Source: Nemertoderma westbladi (taxonomy: Eukaryota > Xenacoelomorpha > Nemertodermatida > Nemertodermatidae). Taken from it: a stretch of 42,758 bases of DNA. Numbering within the stretch: the stretch's first letter is position 1; each line of letters opens with the position of its first letter. The DNA is taken from assembly GCA_032718475.1 (NCBI GenBank), contig JAUCBJ010002663.1, positions 1 through 42,758 on the forward strand. Reading direction: 5' to 3'. Under the pieces are notes generated by a model. The model worked only from the letters and a program-made list of their open reading frames with translations, was not told the DNA's origin and searched no databases. Positions 20,130 to 31,385 of the stretch are shown here, piece after piece. The position numbers and the translations under genes are program-made.

Positions 20130-21301
20130 TGTAATGTAATGTTGTTGAACGGGACAATTGAACATAATTGAACATAATTGAATTGGCAACAACCAAAATT
20201 TTTTCGCCAAAGGATACAATTGAATACTTTTGAAATGCTTAGTAATCTGGAAACTTTCTGTAGTTTGCCGCGAACTGTCACTCACTGCAGCTGGAAATGC
20301 GATAAGGATTTTGTTTACCTTTATAGTGTGCGGTTAATAGTGTCTAGTAGGCAGGCCCATAGTTAGTGATGTTAAGGCATCTTCTGGTGTTTCTCTGTGC
20401 CCTCTCGGTGTCAGACTAATGGCGCGACATCTCCCTGCACTAAATTAATTATTCAATGGTCTAGGCTCCTCTATCCATATACCCATCCACTCCCATACAC
20501 TCCATGAACCTCCATGTGGTCTTGTATGTAGTTCTCTCTCTACCAATACAGCCCATGTCCGCAATGTTACGCCCTGGGGGCTCTCTCTTCTACCTGATAT
20601 CAGACATACAGGCACACTGCACTCTAAGCCTTTGTCGGTCCCAGCAAGTTAGCCTCCTGCTGTGTGATCTAGAAGATAACTCGCCATAACCTGCCAATCA
20701 GATGACTTGAACAAATGTGTTCACATGTGATCACATTGGATGAAATCTGCTTTTTCTGGTGGCCTGTACTGTAGTAGTCGACATTTCTAAAAATATAATT
20801 TTCTTTAACATATCACCTTTATTGTTCGCATAAGTGCGGACAATAAAGACTTTAATATCCGCATTTACGGACTATAAAGTAAATATCCAATCAACGATCT
20901 GAAAGTTAAATCTGTTGATTTCGCATTATTTATTCTACATCAGTAATTAATTACGCTGGTAATAAATGATACATTTAGCACTAAAAATGTTTAGTTGTAG
21001 GATACTTTGGTCCAATAGGTAGTTTAATAAAATGTTTGGTTGAATATTTGATTAAATTCTGGAATATCCCCTTCACTCACAAAGTAGTAGCTAGTGTAGT
21101 AGCTAGTATTATTTAATTAAACAATGCTGCAGAATTTAACTCAAATTTGCAATAACTTTGTTAGGTTTAACTTCTAACCTAAAGTGAATATTTCAAAGAA
21201 AACTACAGTAATGTTTTACATGAAGAAAGTATTGTTTGTCTCCCTTATACATTTCCACATTTCCTCGAAAGAGTAATTTTTTCATTTCTTTAATTCCGAG
21301 T
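20130..21301. other. Intergenic, no gene recognised
   Basis: AT-rich with short ORFs only. A small imperfect palindrome of ATTGTTCGCATAAGTGCGGACAAT type lies at about 20820-20850. Nothing else can be supported. Confidence 0.4.
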
Positions 21302-21512
21302 TCAACAAGTGTAGTTTCCCAGTGGCCGGGATCGGTTCATGATTCGCGCATCTTTAAAACTTCTGGATTGGATTGAAAACGCTGACTACGCTTTCAACAA
21401 GATGCACAAGTCCGAACGTTCCATTGTTGAGCGGATGTTTGGCGCTATAAAACGTCGTTATGTTTGTTCTAGTACCGGTATGAGATCCGAGTGGCTTTGT
21501 TACACGAACGAA
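21302..21512 (+). pseudogene. Harbinger (DDE_4) transposase remnant
   Basis: Two coding scraps in different frames. From 21302 the frame reads VVSQWPGSVHDSRIFKTSG, the WPGS-HDSR motif around a catalytic Asp of Harbinger transposases. From 21381 another frame reads ADYAFNKMHKSERSIVERMF then GAIKRRY, the conserved C-terminal catalytic Glu region (VERxFGxxKxR). In intact enzymes about 100 residues separate these motifs, so an internal deletion of roughly 300 bp with a frame change has occurred. It lies directly upstream of the foldback repeat at 21484. Confidence 0.75.
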
Positions 21513-21970
21513 CGTTAGTGAGTGAGTGATAATAAAGCCACGAGGATCGGAACACTTTAAAGTACTTTGCAACAAGTATGTATGTAGTTTTACTCCAAAA
21601 TTTTAACATTCAGAAATGATTGTATATATATTATAAGTGATAGAAACTGCACAAATTATATTAGTTGCTGTATAAATAAATGTTATAAATAAGTTAGCTT
21701 ATATTTATCGCGGCGTTTGGAGCCATGTTATAATAATATAGCTAGGCCCTACTGGTTATTAATAGCTATACCCCGCCTACCGGTAGGTAATGCAGTAGGC
21801 CTATCTGGCTGTCAGGCAAATTTCCACCTATTGTTTACATGGTATCCAATGACGGCGTTAAGTAATGTCCCCTTAGTGGACATTACTTAACGCCGTCATG
21901 GGTTACCACGTAAAGAATAACACCAAATACGATACTAAATGTGCAGGCTAATGCAATGCTGTAATGTCCT
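21484..21970. repeat. Dispersed foldback repeat, copy 1
   Basis: Shares about 490 bp of clear homology with 34841-35345. It begins GATCCGAGTGGCTTT, with the partial inverse AAAGCCACGAGGATC about 40 bp on, and contains a large hairpin near its end: a perfect 22-bp stem at 21849-21870 and 21878-21899 with loop CCTTAGT, extended outward with a few mismatches to about 21834-21914. It is MITE-like; a link to the adjacent Harbinger scrap is possible but unproven because copy 2 lacks it. Confidence 0.85.
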
Positions 21971-22130
21971 CTAAAGTTGTAAAGTGCTAAATAACAACTC
22001 GCTAGAGGGAGCCCAACGGCTCCTCAGCTCATTTGAAAGTCTTTGAAAGGACTTTGAGGACTTTGAAAGTCCTCAACAAGTCTCTGACCGGATGAGCATA
22101 AGCTCAAAGGATGGATCTGGAAGTCAGGTG
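21971..22130. other. Left flank of the BEL insertion, with palindrome and LINE scrap
   Basis: A 23-bp near-perfect palindrome with arms TTGAGGACTTT and AAAGTCCTCAA lies at 22054-22076. From about 22098 the plus frame reads SSKDGSGSQVRT, which continues across the BEL insertion into the RT-like fragment at 33295. The last five bases (22126-22130) are AGGTG, the target duplication. Confidence 0.6.
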
Positions 22131-22700
22131 TGTGACGAGATCAGTGGATCCCGACCGGTTTTTAGTTTATCTACGTGTCCCCGCTGTGAGTGAAAAGGGT
22201 TAGTTGTCGTTCCGATGTTATTGATGGATATAAAATATAGTATCGAGTAAAGGAATAAACAGATAGCACAGTTGAAGTATGAGTAGACTGAATATATGAT
22301 TGGTAACGGTGGTGACAGTGATAAAGTGTTACCGTACTGCCCTAACTGACTGATTAAACTAACTGAGTAAACTGAATATATGATTGAAACACCAACCGGT
22401 AATATACTACACTACGTTGACCTGTTACTTAGCCGATGCCTTGCTGTCCCCCCATTGGTTGATAACCTAATTCTCGCCCTCAACTCTGTGGGAGTGTTTC
22501 CCCCCCACTGCTGTTACTTTCCCCTCCCGGAGGTTTAACCTCTAACCTCTCTCTGTGTGCGGCCCTTTGGGGTTTGTCGTCCCCGTTTATTGGGGGTGAC
22601 ACAAGGTTAATTGGCAATCAACCTCGTGCTTCCCAATATTGCTTAAAGGTGCCGTTTTCCCAACTTTATGAGGTGGTTAGCGGAATTGAATCCGCTAACA
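22131..22700 (-). repeat. 3' LTR of the minus-strand BEL element
   Basis: 570 bp. Read on the minus strand it starts TGTTAGCGGATTCAATTCCG and ends GATCTCGTCACA. Contains a stem-loop at 22600-22628 (CACAAGGTT/AACCTCGTG) with one mismatch that is repaired in the 5' LTR. Confidence 0.95.
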
Positions 22701-22737
22701 CTCCCCCCATGCTATCTTCCCGGTGAGAAGATAGCAT
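22701..22737 (-). promoter_or_regulatory. Polypurine tract and adjoining hairpin
   Basis: Read on the minus strand: ATGCTATCTTC, loop TCACCGG, GAAGATAGCAT, then GGGGGGAG directly before the LTR. The 11-bp stem is identical to that at 6605-6633 in the plus-strand element, while the loop differs by one base. The tract is the likely primer for plus-strand DNA synthesis. Confidence 0.8.
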
Positions 22738-23339
22738 CCACCTCAAGTGCGCTTCAATTCCGCTGGATCCCGATCTACTATCGGGTGTGGGGTGGAGTTA
22801 TTTTTCTCGGAGCCGGCTTTCCAGGCCGCTCCCTCTGGGTATGATATTTTTCATTACCCTCTCCTGGTGCAGCCCTTATCTATGCTGCACCAAGACGTCT
22901 GGCGTCTCTGCTTGAGACAATTGTGCATTCCTCTCACACAATTTTTAACTCTCCTTACTACTCAACTTTAACTCCTCTCTACTCCATCTTACTCGCTCCC
23001 CACACCCGAATCGCACTCCTCTCACTTTCCCTCATCCTGTCAAAACCTCCTCTCCATTCTTCCCCCCGATTCCCCTTCTCGCTTTCATCCCTTGCACACT
23101 TATCGGGCCCCACACATGAGCGCTCATGTTGGTGGGAGCCATCCAAGTCCCATTCTGTCACCCTAGTCAATTAATCCCCAGTCCCAGTAGCTAATTGGAA
23201 AAGGCTGTACTTGACTACGGTACATACTGTATGAGTGTATAATATATATACGAATTATTATATAATTATTATAGGATTATAATTGTTATTATATATATTA
23301 TATTATGTGCTCGTCTACATAACGCGTTTCATTCCTACT

Positions 23340-23540
23340 ACTCACTACTCTCTCTCCACCTTTCTCGCCTGGCGACTTCTTCCAGTCGCTTCCCTTCAAG
23401 TCTCTCCGCTTCCAACTTCTGCTACCTCTGTTATGTGTATCCACCTCCCTGTCTACTAGATGCCGGCTGTTCTATTACACCGACTCGCCCTTCAGCCCCG
23501 GGTGGTCTACCAGACCTTCGAAGGCCCCCTTGAAGGCTCT
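23340..23540 (-). pseudogene. Remnant of the exonuclease/zinc-knuckle ORF
   Basis: The minus strand matches the plus-strand element at about 4395-4565, including GGTCTGGTAGACCACCCGGG, GGCGAGTCGGTGT and CGACTGGAAGAAGTCGCCAG. Stops interrupt it (TAATAG where the other copy has TACTAC). The exonuclease domain before it and the zinc knuckles after it are absent, so large deletions have removed most of the ORF here. Confidence 0.85.
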
Positions 23541-23679
23541 TCTGTAGTTTGGGGGTGGTCCTAATATTCTTAAATTTTACTTGTTTTATCTACATTTGCC
23601 CCTATCCTGTGCTGTCGTTTTGTACTTACCTCTCTACTTACTTCTCACTACATAACTCTCTTGCTAACTTCTTACTAAC

Positions 23680-24200
23680 TATTAACTTCACTAATTCTAC
23701 TAACTCAAACTCTACTAACTCTCTAATTCTACTAACTCAAACTCTACTAACTCTCTAATTCTACTAACTCAAACTAACTCTCTACCTCTAACGGTACTAT
23801 GTACCCTCTTACTCCCGTGGTATGTCTCTATACCACACTCCCTATGCTTCTACTCTAACGGTACTACGTACCCTCTTACTCCTGTGGTATGTTGTCTCTA
23901 TACCACACTCCCTGTGCTTCTACTCTAGCGGTACTACGTACCCTCTTACTCCCGTGGTATGTCGTCTCTATACCACACTCCCTGATCTCTAACTAACTTC
24001 CTCTTACTTCTTACTACTTACTAACTTCTTACTACTACTGACTTCTTATTAACTACTACTAACACTCTAGCTAACTTCTACTAACTCTTACAAACACACT
24101 AACTAGCTCCTCTAACGGTATTATACATACTCTCTTACTACTAACTAACTCCTCTAGCGGTACTACGTACCCTCCTACTACTCCTACTAGCTCTCTAACA
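23680..24200 (-). repeat. Minisatellite of the decayed BEL copy
   Basis: Short ACTAACTCTCTAATTCT repeats (about 23690-23780), then roughly three 69-bp units containing GGTACTACGTACC and CGTGGTATG ... CATACCAC-like palindromes (about 23790-23990), then degenerate TACTAACT repeats with two more partial palindromes. It occupies the same position relative to integrase as 2140-2885. Confidence 0.85.
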
Positions 24201-24369
24201 AACTTCTATCTGCCTACTTACTTACTACGTACTTGCTATGTACTATTACTTTCCTTTCTCTTATTTTCTTTCTCTATTATTTTTATTATTTTTATTTTAT
24301 TTTATGTGTGGGAAGGGCGTCTCGCCCACAATCCCACCCCCCTTAGTCCAATATTTGGACGACTAAACA

Positions 24370-27283
24370 CTACGGTGCGCCTTCTAGTAGGCAACACTTT
24401 CCTAGAGCCCTCCTGTAGGTCTTCCTATCTTTCGCTCCTATCTTGCCACCTATCCACACTTCTACCGATCGGACTCTTCCGTCCTCGTCGGAGTAAGTGC
24501 CCACAACTCTCGCCAATCTCCATTGGTTGTTGATGATGGTGTCGTCCGTGATGATCACCAGATCACCCTCCTTCAACTCCCAAGTGGTATTTCTCCACTT
24601 GCTCCTCCTATGAAGAGTGGGTAGATATTCCTCGACCCACCTCTTCCAGTACTCCGCGCTTATCGCCTTAGCGACTTTCCAACTCTGTCGGGAGTGTATA
24701 TCATCTGGGTCTACACCCCGCATGTTGATGGTCGCCGGCCTCTCCATTAGAAAGTGACTGGGCGTCAGCACATCTAATGACTCTGGGTGATCATTTTCTG
24801 GATATAGCCGTCTGCTATTAATGATACCCTCGCACTTTGCCAGTACCGTCCTTAGTACATCTTCTGTTACCATGTGGGTGTTCATCAACTTCGTCATCAG
24901 ACGCTTGGAACTACCCACGAGTCTCTCGACGCATCCTAGGGTATGCGGAGCATACGGGGTCCTCCTCTCCCACTTCACCTGTCATCTTCTCATGGCTGCC
25001 CTGACTTCCTCCCCTTCCAGGATGTCCAAGGCCTCTGCCAGCTCGTTCTCCGCCCCCACAAAGTTGGTTCCGTTGTCGGAGTATATTACTGCGAATGTCC
25101 CACCTTTGCGGTCTCTGAACCTCTCTAGGGCATTGATGAATGCCGATGCGGTTGCGTCTTGGCGAGTTCTATCCCTACCGCCCGCGTGTTGTTACATACG
25201 AAGATAATGCCATAGCACTTCTCCGTGTGCCGCATCACCTTGATTTTTATCGGCCCGAACATATCCACACCGCAGTGCGTGAATGGCGGGTCGTGCTGTC
25301 TCACCCTACTGGCCGGTAGTGGCGCCATCTCCTGTATGGCCCACTCCTTCTTCGTCCGTCAGCAGGTCTGGCACTGCCCCACTACCGCCTTTACCTACTT
25401 CCTTAACTGTTTGACCCAAAAGGTCCTTCGTATCTCCGTGAGGGTTCGGTTGGTGCCCCCGTGCAATATCGACTTGTGGGAGTCCCAAATGATCTGGTGC
25501 ACTATCGGCGATCTATTAGGGATGATGATGGGTTTCGGCGGAATAATGATGCTGTTGTTATTTAGCACTCTGGAATTCATTACTAAGATCCCATCGTCAT
25601 TGAGTTGTGGCGACAACGCGATCAGCTCACTGTCCCGTCGGAGATGCTGCTGTTTACCGACACGTTCCACCTCGTCGCCGTAGTTCTTTCTCTGTTCGTA
25701 ACGGATGACAGCCTTGGCCGCTCCCTCCAGATCGATGTTTGGTTTATTTTTTGTGTCTTTGCCGACTCCCTTGAGGAAATCCCCGAAGGCTCTCCAATAC
25801 GCCACTAACTTCTTGGTCTTGTACCAACTTGAGCTGTAGCTGAGGAGTTTGTCCGTCGGGTTGTCGCCTGGTTCTTCTAATTTTGGTTGCACCTCTCTGA
25901 TCTCCCTCGCCATCTGACTATACATCCCCTCACCCTCTGAGTCTTCTCCCTCTTCCTCTACTGGTATTTCCTCTGAGCCCGGGTCCACCTTCTTCATCGG
26001 TGGCCAGGCCGTCCTATTGTTCAGGAACTGTGGTCCGTGCTGCCACAATACTTCCTTCTTTAAGAAAGTGTGGCGTGCCACGCCCCTCGATAACAAGTCC
26101 GCTGGGTTCTCGTCCGTTGGGCAGTAGTGCCACCTTTCCAACTCCGTCGTCGCCCTTATTTCGTCCACCCTGTTTGCGACGAATATAGGGCATCTCGTCT
26201 TCTCATTGTGTAGCCAACCAAGCACTACCATGGAGTCCGTCCAGTAGTGTTGGGAATAGTGTCCATCAAGTAGGCTGTGGCCCTTACTCCTAACCTCGCT
26301 GCTGTCAACTCGAGTTTCGGGACCGATGCTGAATCTGGCGGCGTCGACTTTGCTTTGCTGAATGCAAGTCTTGGCTTATGAGCCCCCTCTCGTTGTACTA
26401 GGTAGAGTGCTGCTCCGTATGCTTCCAATGATGCATCGGAGAACATGTGTAGGTCCAGATTCGTCATGTCCCCATCCGGGAAATACACGCATGGCATGCT
26501 GTATGTCCCCATCCGTTCTAAACTCTCAGTCCACTTGCTCCACTGCTTGCTGATCTCTCCCGGGACCTCTGTATCCCACTCGTCCTTTAGCTTATATACT
26601 TTCTTAAGTATTTGTCTCCCCGTGACTAATAATGGGCATGCTAGGCCTAGGGGATCGATAATCCTCGCTATGTATGATACATAGCCCCTCTTTGTGTGGA
26701 TGTTCGCGCCCTCCTGGGTCAGCTGGTACTTGAACTCGTCTGTCTCTCGGTTCCACACGATCCCTAGTGCCTTCTGTTGGGACTCTACCCTCTTGTTCAC
26801 CATGTCCTTTCCCTTGGCTGTCGTGGGATTATCCATCGTTGATTCTGGCCTCCTGTCCTCTATGGCTCTCATAAACTCTTCCGAGCTGGACTGGAACTTG
26901 GTCAGGTTAAACCCGGATCCTTTCAGGATGTCGCGAACCTCGCGCCCTGTATCCAGTAGTTCTTTAACCGTGTTTCCAGACTCTATCCCGTCATCTACAT
27001 AGAAGCCGCCTCGAATCATATCGACAGCTTTGGCGCTGTATCTCTCCTCTTTCCCCTCTACTGTATCTCTCACAGCCACAGTTGTCGTAAATGAGGACGA
27101 CTTGGCCCCCATATTCTGCACCACCATCTTGTACATCGGTATTGTCGAACGTTCCTCGTCGCCGTTGTACCATAGGAAGCGCTGGCTGTCACTATCCTCC
27201 TACGTTACACGGACTTGGTTGAACATGCCTTCAATGTCGCATGTGAAGGCGTGTTTCCCGTTTCTGAATCTGAGCGCAATCTG
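24370..27283 (-). pseudogene. pol: BEL/Pao pol: RT C-terminal part, RNase H, integrase (broken)
   Basis: Fragments in several frames, reading right to left. 27283-27137 holds shifted RT sequence (CDIEGMFNQVRV) with stops. 27136-26225 holds RT with the catalytic FYVDDGIES near 26990, then the RNase H start up to LELTAARLGVRATAYL. A deletion of about 13 bp near 26250 shifts the frame. 26231-25395 holds RNase H and the integrase zinc region and ends at an AAG-to-TAG stop after KQLRK. 25328-25125 holds the first integrase core motif (GVDMFGP), and a lost C near 25170 shifts the frame again. 24978-24370 ends like the intact copy (RRALGKCCLLEGAP). Sequence identity to 1-2037 is high throughout. Confidence 0.93.
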
Positions 27284-29350
27284 TCACCCGATCCCTGAGT
27301 TGTAGATATTGGGACCCTCTAACAGATAATCGTTTAGGCATTTGCCGTTGGTCTTAGCCGATGCATCAACTACCATCCGCAGTTTACCTTTCTTCGGATC
27401 TAGAGCCACGTGAAGTGGTAGGTAGTAGGTCCTGTCCGTGTTCAGTTCGTCGACCGGTAACTCCACGGCCCATCCTTTCTCGACATACTTCCTAATCGTC
27501 TTATGAATGTACTCATTCTTTTCGGGGCTCCGTTTTAGCGTTTGCTTCAACTTGCGAAGCCTCGTGAGTACCATTCTTTTCTTGTCGGGTAGCGGTAGTT
27601 TTGGCTGTTTCCATACCATCCCTATGGTATACCGCCCCTCTTCGCATGTCATCGACTCCTTTACGCTTTGTAAAGCCTGCTTATCTTCTACCGAGGTTCC
27701 GACCCCGGTCTCTTTCAATCCCTCAAAATCCTGTCTAAGCAGTCTCCTAAGCTGCTCCTCCGCTCCTTCGTCTTCCATCTCCCGCATAGTTCCCGCGAAC
27801 ATGCACCCGGATGTCTCCGACATCCTAAACGGTAACTTGGTTTTGATTGGGCCACTTAGCGTCCACCTGAATGGTGTTAAGATTGCCACCGGGTCACGCT
27901 GTTTGTCTTCACCGAAGACCGTCTGCATTCTCCCGTGGGCGGTCGGGCAGTCCATTCCCACTATAATGGATACCTTCCCGACATCCACCTCTGGTATTGA
28001 GAAATCGATGCTATCCAGGAATTTGTATTGTTCGACCTCGATGTTGGTTGGTCGCCTGGCGTTAATATTTATCGATTCTATCACCTGGATGGGGTCGATG
28101 GTCGCCCCATAATCGCATCCCGGTGCTATCGCTGCTATCCCGCACCGTCCAGTTCTCATCTCCAGGACCTCATCTTTGCTGGAGATGGTTGTTACCGCCA
28201 TCCTACTTGGCCTCGTCCTTAGTCCTATCTCCTCGGCCACCCAATTCTCGACCAATGTGAAGGCTGCTCCACTGTCGACCAGCATCAGCGTAGTTACTGA
28301 TAGACCGCCTTCTCTGATCACCCTCACTGGTACTACCCTGAGTAGTACCGTTCCTCTCTTCTTCGCCCCTACGGTGCTTGTCGCCATTGTCTGTCCTTTG
28401 CCTTGACCGAACTTAATCGGTGTCTCCTTACACTCTTCAACCTTGTGTCCTCCTACCACGCATCGGTGACAGATTGCATTCTTATCCGCATAGGTTTTCC
28501 GATCTTGTTCGGGTAACGCCTGCCAATGCTTACAGTCCATGGTCTTATGGGTTCCGTCTTTGTGCAATTGACATTCGTATCCCGGGTTGTAATGTTCCCT
28601 ATACAGCCCTACACGTATTGCGCGTAGGTTCATGTCTACCGATTTAGCGTTTTGGTTATTTGGGTTTGGCCTACTGGGCATCTTGGGATTATGTTTGTTC
28701 GTGTTGTTATTTTGTCCCTGTTCATGCCACGGTCTGGCCCCACTCCCAGCTATCTGTGGACTGGCAGTCCCCTGTGTCGCCGTGTATGGTAGGGATTGTC
28801 TTAGTTTTGGTAATGCGTTTGCCGCATTGTGCTCTGGTTTTGGCCTGTTGTATTCGGCCCTCGGCACATTTCCCAGACTATCCTCGCTATAGACTGGGTC
28901 CGTGATCAACTCAGCTTCGTAGTTGTGGAAGTTCGACATTTCCTCTAGGCCTGGTTCCGCACCCTTCTTCTCTCGGGTGGAGAAAGCGATTTTCCTCCAC
29001 TTATTGCGCAGCCAGATCGGCAGTGCCTGCGCTATCGTGGTGATATTATTAGATGCGTTGAGTTTGTATGGCGCGTCTAACGTCTTCAACACAATTAATG
29101 CCTTCTCGACTTTGTTCGCAAATGTCTTTATGCTAACGGGGTTATCCTGTAGGCCACCCGATGTTATACCCCTCAGGGTCTGCCGGATGATCTTGGCCGG
29201 GTGCCCGTTCTCCCTGTCTAGCGCCCGCCAAGCTGTCGTGAAGCCGCCCTCGATGCCCTGGTATTGCCTCACGATGTCGTATGCTGGGCCTCCTGTATGC
29301 GTCAGGTTCTTAGTCAGTATTTCATTGCTATACATGCGGCCTACTTCCAT
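27284..29350 (-). pseudogene. BEL/Pao gag C-terminus, zinc knuckle, protease and RT start
   Basis: A 688-codon open stretch. The N-terminal part matches the DUF1759 gag-like region of BEL/Pao (LTHTGGPAYDIVRQYQG, LRNKWRKIAF). A CCHC knuckle follows (CHRCVVGGHKVEEC, about 28437-28478), then a DUF1758 aspartic protease with LMLVDSGAAFTLVE (near 28265-28300), and the RT start (LRMVVDASAKTNGKCLND, LLEGPNIYNSGIG). It stops where RT continues in another frame. The first residues come from a deletion junction that removed the middle of DUF1759. If undamaged, this would be continuous with the next feature. Confidence 0.9.
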
Positions 29351-29637
29351 CGAACTTAAATGGTTCTACGGGTGGTAACTCGATCCTGGTTTTTAATGCA
29401 TCGATCAATGTAGCCATTCCCATCGCTTGTGCTTCTAATGGGTTCGATGGATGTTGTATAGATTCTCCTGTTGGGTGCGGTCCGCCCGTCCTATCTGCTG
29501 CCTTTCTCTGCGTCGGATATATCATTGGGGGTAGCGGCCCCCTCCATATTTCGGTGTCGCACGATCTGTTCTCGTCCAGGGGGTTCGATGTTCTTATTCC
29601 TACTGGGGTATATTGTTGATATTGTGATGGGGGAATG
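29328..29637 (-). pseudogene. Gag fragment before the DUF1759 deletion junction
   Basis: The frame from about 29620 to 29328 includes ALKTRIELPPVEPFKFDGS, the start of DUF1759 (usually L-P-x-F-x-G followed by about 100 residues), but runs into a stop where the middle of that domain is missing. A C23 tract at 29646-29668 (G in sense) separates it from the frame upstream. Confidence 0.75.
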
Positions 29638-30939
29638 TCACCCTGCCCCCCCCCCCCCCCCCCCCCCCACCGGTATGTTCGGTACTGGGGTTGATGTTAA
29701 TATGTTGGGGCCCATGCACCTATCCGCAATAACTCTTCCCTCCCCTGGATATATGTTATGTCCCTGTGTGCTATAGTCATACTGCTGTGCTGGTACCGGT
29801 ATAGGCCTATCCACTTCTGGCCTACCTACCGGTATGTACTCCGCGACTTCCGGGTTTAATCCCATTGTCCGCGCTGCCCTATCGCCTACATTATCTCTCC
29901 CAGCATGGCCTATAGTATGTGCAGTAAGGCCTACAGTATGTCCTGCAGTCTGTATGTGTCGCTCGGGATCGAAGTTTAACCTTCTCGAATAATCCTCCCC
30001 GCGGCTACCGTATTCTCGATCGGTAGGTATATCCCATCGGGAAGTTTCTCTTCGATCCCCTCTCCTGTTCTCGCCCTCGTACCGGTACACCCTGTACCCC
30101 TCTCTCGGCGCGTAGTATGCCTTGTCAGATCGTGTCTCCCCGGGACGACGGCAAGCTCCCGGAGTTCGACCCCACCGACTCTCCGTTTCCATCTCTACTA
30201 CCGACGGCTCGCTATCCGTCCTCGCTCTCCTGTCGTTCGCGACGACACTTCTTCTACTCTCTTCCCTTCTTCTCTCTGCAGTGCAGTATCCCCGTTCGTG
30301 AGATCTCTCATCGACCTCCCGGTTAAACTCCACTGTTCTTCTTCCCTCTTCTGATTGGGCTAGACTTCTCGTCACTCGCCCTCTCGCGACGTTAACCTCT
30401 CTCTCTCTACTCGGTCGCAGGCCGCTGGGGATACTCGTAATCCCCCTACTATTCTCCATCGCCGGGTGCTGCGGTTCACCTGATTCGCCCCGCGCATTAT
30501 CCGCCGACGCCTGTGGGACACTCTCTGCCCCCCCCCCCCCCCCCCCCCCTCTGCGGCTGGGTCTATTCACCCCCGCCTCTCCCTCTACTGCTGTGTGGCC
30601 TACCAGGCCCCCCTCGGGTTGACTCAACCCCACCACTCCCTGCATACTGATTACATGGCCTACCAGGCTATCATTCGGGTTTCTCACCCCCGTTGCTCCC
30701 TGCCTACTGACTACGTGGCCTACCAGGCCCTCATTGGGGTTTCTCACCCCCGTTGCTCCCTGCCTACTGACTACGTGGCCTACCAGGCTCTCATTGGGGT
30801 TTCTCACCCCCGTTGCTCCCTGCCTACTAACTGCGTGGCCTACCAGGCCCTCATTTGCTGGGCCACCCGCGTCCGCCACGTTTATATTAATAGCACCATT
30901 ATCAATATTATCTTCTAAATCAATTAAATTATTTTGCAC
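29638..30939 (-). pseudogene. Gag-region frame with 20-residue repeats
   Basis: 433 codons opening at a GTG just after an in-frame TAA. The N-terminal part carries about five 20-residue repeats of the type LVGHVVSRQGATGVRNPNEG (60-bp DNA period at about 30600-30860). A poly-Gly run from a C22 tract (30528-30549), an Arg/Glu-rich basic region and a second poly-Gly run follow. No enzyme motif is present. It is most likely a disordered part of the gag polyprotein. Confidence 0.65.
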
Positions 30940-30942
30940 ACC

Positions 30943-31385
30943 TTAATTAGAAACGGGATTATTTTGGTCGTTCGAATTAAGATTGTTTGAATTATTTTGT
31001 ATATTCGGGTTTAGATTATTATTTAAATTATTTGGATTATTTTGTAAATTCGAATCTACATTATTTGAATTATTGGGGTTGCTATATACGTTTATGTTAG
31101 AATCGTTTAGATTTAAATTACTACTATCGGGCAAAATATTGTTTCCTGCAATAAAGGTTTGATTAGGGTTATCCACTACGGTACTATTAATATTAACGTT
31201 TTCTACAGTATTATTATTATTAGCCCCCCCCCCCCCCCCCTGCCCGTAAGGTCACACCAGTCTTGGGTCTGTCGTCCAGTCCCTGCAAGTGGGGTATTAA
31301 TAAATGTTTCCATAACTTCTGGCTCCTCGTAAACACTACCCGAGCCAGCCTCGCTCTCTGACAGCCCCATCTGCGCCAGTTCTAG
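30943..31385 (-). pseudogene. Asn-rich gag linker, frame broken by a poly-G tract
   Basis: After the TGA at 31386 the same frame continues (LELAQMGLSESEAGSG ... WCDLTG) to a C17 tract at 31224-31240, where the frame changes. The downstream part is extremely Asn-rich (NNPNNLNNNLNPNIQNN) and ends with TAA at about 30943, in frame with the next ORF. Low complexity gives no functional hint. Confidence 0.55.
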
